A stretch of DNA of 64,000 nt from Hemerocallis citrina (taxonomy: Eukaryota; Streptophyta; Magnoliopsida; Asparagales; Asphodelaceae), in the NCBI GenBank assembly GCA_017893485.1, contig CM030363.1, forward strand, positions 82,562,230 through 82,626,229, written 5' to 3'. The notes under the pieces are model-generated. The model was not told the origin of the DNA, made no database searches, and saw only the letters and a program-made list of their open reading frames with translations. Each line of letters starts with the position of its first letter. The stretch's first letter is position 1. Shown piece after piece: positions 62,624-64,000 of the stretch. Both the position numbers and the translations under genes were made by a program.

Positions 62624-63172
62624 CACAACTCATGAACAAATGAAGGGCTGAGATGAGTTTGGATGAAAAGCTAAGATATATTTAGGAGTTAGAAGAACTA
62701 CCCACTAGTGAGCAACCAACTCTCCACTATCTCCATCTCCCCACTCCAAGCATTGGCTGGCCTAGTCTTCTCATCCATTGCACAAGCATGTGCAATGCAC
62801 GTGCCCTCACATGTACACCTAGTTGTTTGTTTGTTTATTTGTTAATTAATTTGTTACATGACAAGTCTACCATACAAGTTGTTTTAATTAATAAATGAAT
62901 TAACTAGTGGGCTAACTATGTATGTGGGCTATTTCCATGGGCTCTTAATTAATTAATTTATTTTATTTTGGGTAGGCTAGAATTAAGTTATTAGGCGTAA
63001 GAACTAATAATAAATAATAATAGTCTTTTTAAAAGGAAAGAAAATGTTTGTTCATGACATATAAAATAATAATTTTAGAACCAAATGCACACATTAATTT
63101 GCACGTGCGAAACACGTGAAATCAAATGAAATTTTTTTATATTTTAATTATATGAAAATTCAGGATGTTACA

Positions 63173-63215
63173 ACACTCCCTCTTTAGAATAGTTTCGTCC
63201 TCGGAACTACGCTTA
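63173..63215 (-). other. Polypurine tract and 3' end of element D2 interior
   Basis: Minus strand: CCGAGGACGAAACTATTCTA then AAGAGGGAGTGT immediately before the LTR. The same sequence type ends the interior of element B. Confidence 0.75.
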
Positions 63216-63261
63216 AAGAGTGAGAAACAAAACATAAAAGAAGAAAGAAAAAAAAATACAG

Positions 63262-63999
63262 TCAAACAAAGAGCTCAGGATGATCCTTTAGCATCCTCTC
63301 CTCGGATTCCCAAGTAGCCTCCTCAACCAACTGGTTTCTCCAGACTATTTTGACCATCGGTATCGTCTTGTTCCTCAAGACTTTCTCCCGACGATCCACA
63401 ATCTCAACCGGCCGCTCAATATAGCTCAGATCTAACTGCAAACCCTCCGTCACTTCGGGCAAATGGTGACTTGGATCTGGAATGTAACCTCTCAATACAG
63501 ACACATGAAAGACATTGCGCACCTAAGATAACTCTTCCAGTACCTCCAACCTGGTAAGCAGTCTTCCCAATCATCTCAACATCTTATATGAGCCTATGTA
63601 CCTTGGGGCTAGTTTCCCACCTTTGCCAAAATGAATCACACCTTTACTAGGCGATACCTTCAGGAAGATAAAGTCACCTTCCTCGAACTCAAGGTCCCTC
63701 CTCCGGTTGTCAGCATAACTCTTCTACCTACTCTGAGCATCAACTAACCTCTTCCCGATCAAATCAATCTTTTCTGAGGTCTGTTGCACGATCTCGGGCT
63801 TAAACATTTGTCGCTCCCCCACTTCAAACCAACAAACAGGCGTTCTGCACTTCCTGCCATACAGAGCTTCATACAGCGTCATCCGAATACTAGTCTGAAA
63901 ACTGTTGTTGTAGGCAAACTCTACCAGAGCTAGATACCTCTCCCAACTGCCTCCAAAATCTAGAACAAAACACCGAAGCATATCCTCAAGAAATCGATT
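63262..63999 (-). pseudogene. Ty3/gypsy integrase C-terminus with chromodomain, degenerate and partial
   Basis: Enters from the window edge with the integrase core end: LEDMLRCFVLDFGGSWERYL, FAYNNSFQTSI, then YEALYGRKCRTPVCWFEVGE. After an in-frame stop near 63726 the GPY-type region follows (EGDFIFLKVSPSKGV, then FGKGGKLAPRYIG), another stop near 63524, then NVFHVSVLRGYIPDPSH and a chromodomain-like end (REKVLRNKTIPMVKIVW, EEATWESEERM, HPELF). This order and the chromodomain place it with the chromoviruses, probably the Tekay/Del group. Integrase would insert the cDNA and the chromodomain would guide it to chromatin. Stops make this copy non-functional; the rest of pol lies outside the window. 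Confidence 0.88.
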
Positions 64000-64000
64000 C

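Larger units (their letters stand above)
56333..63172 (-). repeat. 3' LTR of gypsy element D2, interrupted by a solo LTR of family B
   Basis: Plus-strand ends TGTAACACCCCG (56333) and GGATGTTACA (63172). On the minus strand it begins TGTAACATCCTGAA just after the purine tract of the element. LTR sequence at 56333-56984 and 60643-63172 totals 3182 bp, close to the 3298 bp of D1. A TATAAATAG box lies at 62623-62615 on the minus strand. Confidence 0.85.

Overview
This window looks like plant nuclear DNA, probably from a repeat-rich seed-plant genome. It is built almost entirely from mobile elements inserted into one another. I find no complete host gene. The only host-derived coding sequence I recognise is the last exon of an anthranilate synthase beta-subunit gene, carried inside a Mutator-like element. 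The plant assignment rests on the set of families present: chromodomain Ty3/gypsy elements with LTRs over 3 kb, a two-ORF PIF/Harbinger transposon, a plant-type LINE, Helitrons, a Pack-MULE and a TRIM-like element. I cannot name the species.

Region 1 (1-10160). A 6.2-kb PIF/Harbinger transposon (376-6598) has 140-bp terminal inverted repeats and two apparently open genes on the minus strand: a Myb/SANT-like protein and a DDE transposase, each with one intron. It abuts a decayed Ty3/gypsy element G (6599-10160) with LTR pieces, a Met-tRNA-type primer site and a broken gag, but no pol.

Region 2 (10161-30857). A nested stack. Element B (minus strand) has LTRs of about 3.8 kb and a 3.0-kb internal region without polyprotein domains. 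Its 3' LTR was entered by a small inverted-repeat element X, and X was then entered by element A. Element A (12246-21478) has 3.36-kb LTRs, a perfect 5-bp target duplication (CAATT) and a 2.5-kb non-coding interior. The 5' LTR of B is cut at 28740 by another gypsy LTR (H), which carries a 940-bp solo LTR (J) with a perfect AACGT duplication. A and B share a short minisatellite in their interiors although their LTRs differ.

Region 3 (about 30858-37135). A degenerate plant L1-like LINE: Pro-rich and CCHC zinc-knuckle ORF1, then endonuclease and reverse transcriptase, with many stops and frameshifts.

Region 4 (37136-56332). A tandem-repeat tract of unknown origin is split by three insertions: solo LTR D1 (37518-40815), a tandem array of a miniature LTR element E (40944-49548: four LTRs and three spacers of exactly 214 bp), and a gypsy LTR F (about 49747-53323). 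Inside E are a 4.1-kb AT-rich Harbinger/Tourist-like element with TAA duplications, itself containing two opposed small Helitrons, and a Pack-MULE with a 9-bp target duplication. The Pack-MULE carries the anthranilate synthase exon in both of its terminal repeats.

Region 5 (56333-64000). The 3' LTR of a minus-strand chromodomain gypsy element D2, interrupted by a solo LTR of family B (56985-60642), followed by its degenerate integrase and chromodomain at the window edge.

How the parts relate. The sequence just before the 3' LTR suggests partners: non-coding A resembles the gag-bearing G/H group, and non-coding B resembles pol-bearing D. A and B may therefore be passengers mobilised by relatives of G and D. 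Many small ORFs here arise from microsatellites, LTR promoter regions or repeat DNA and are not annotated as genes.
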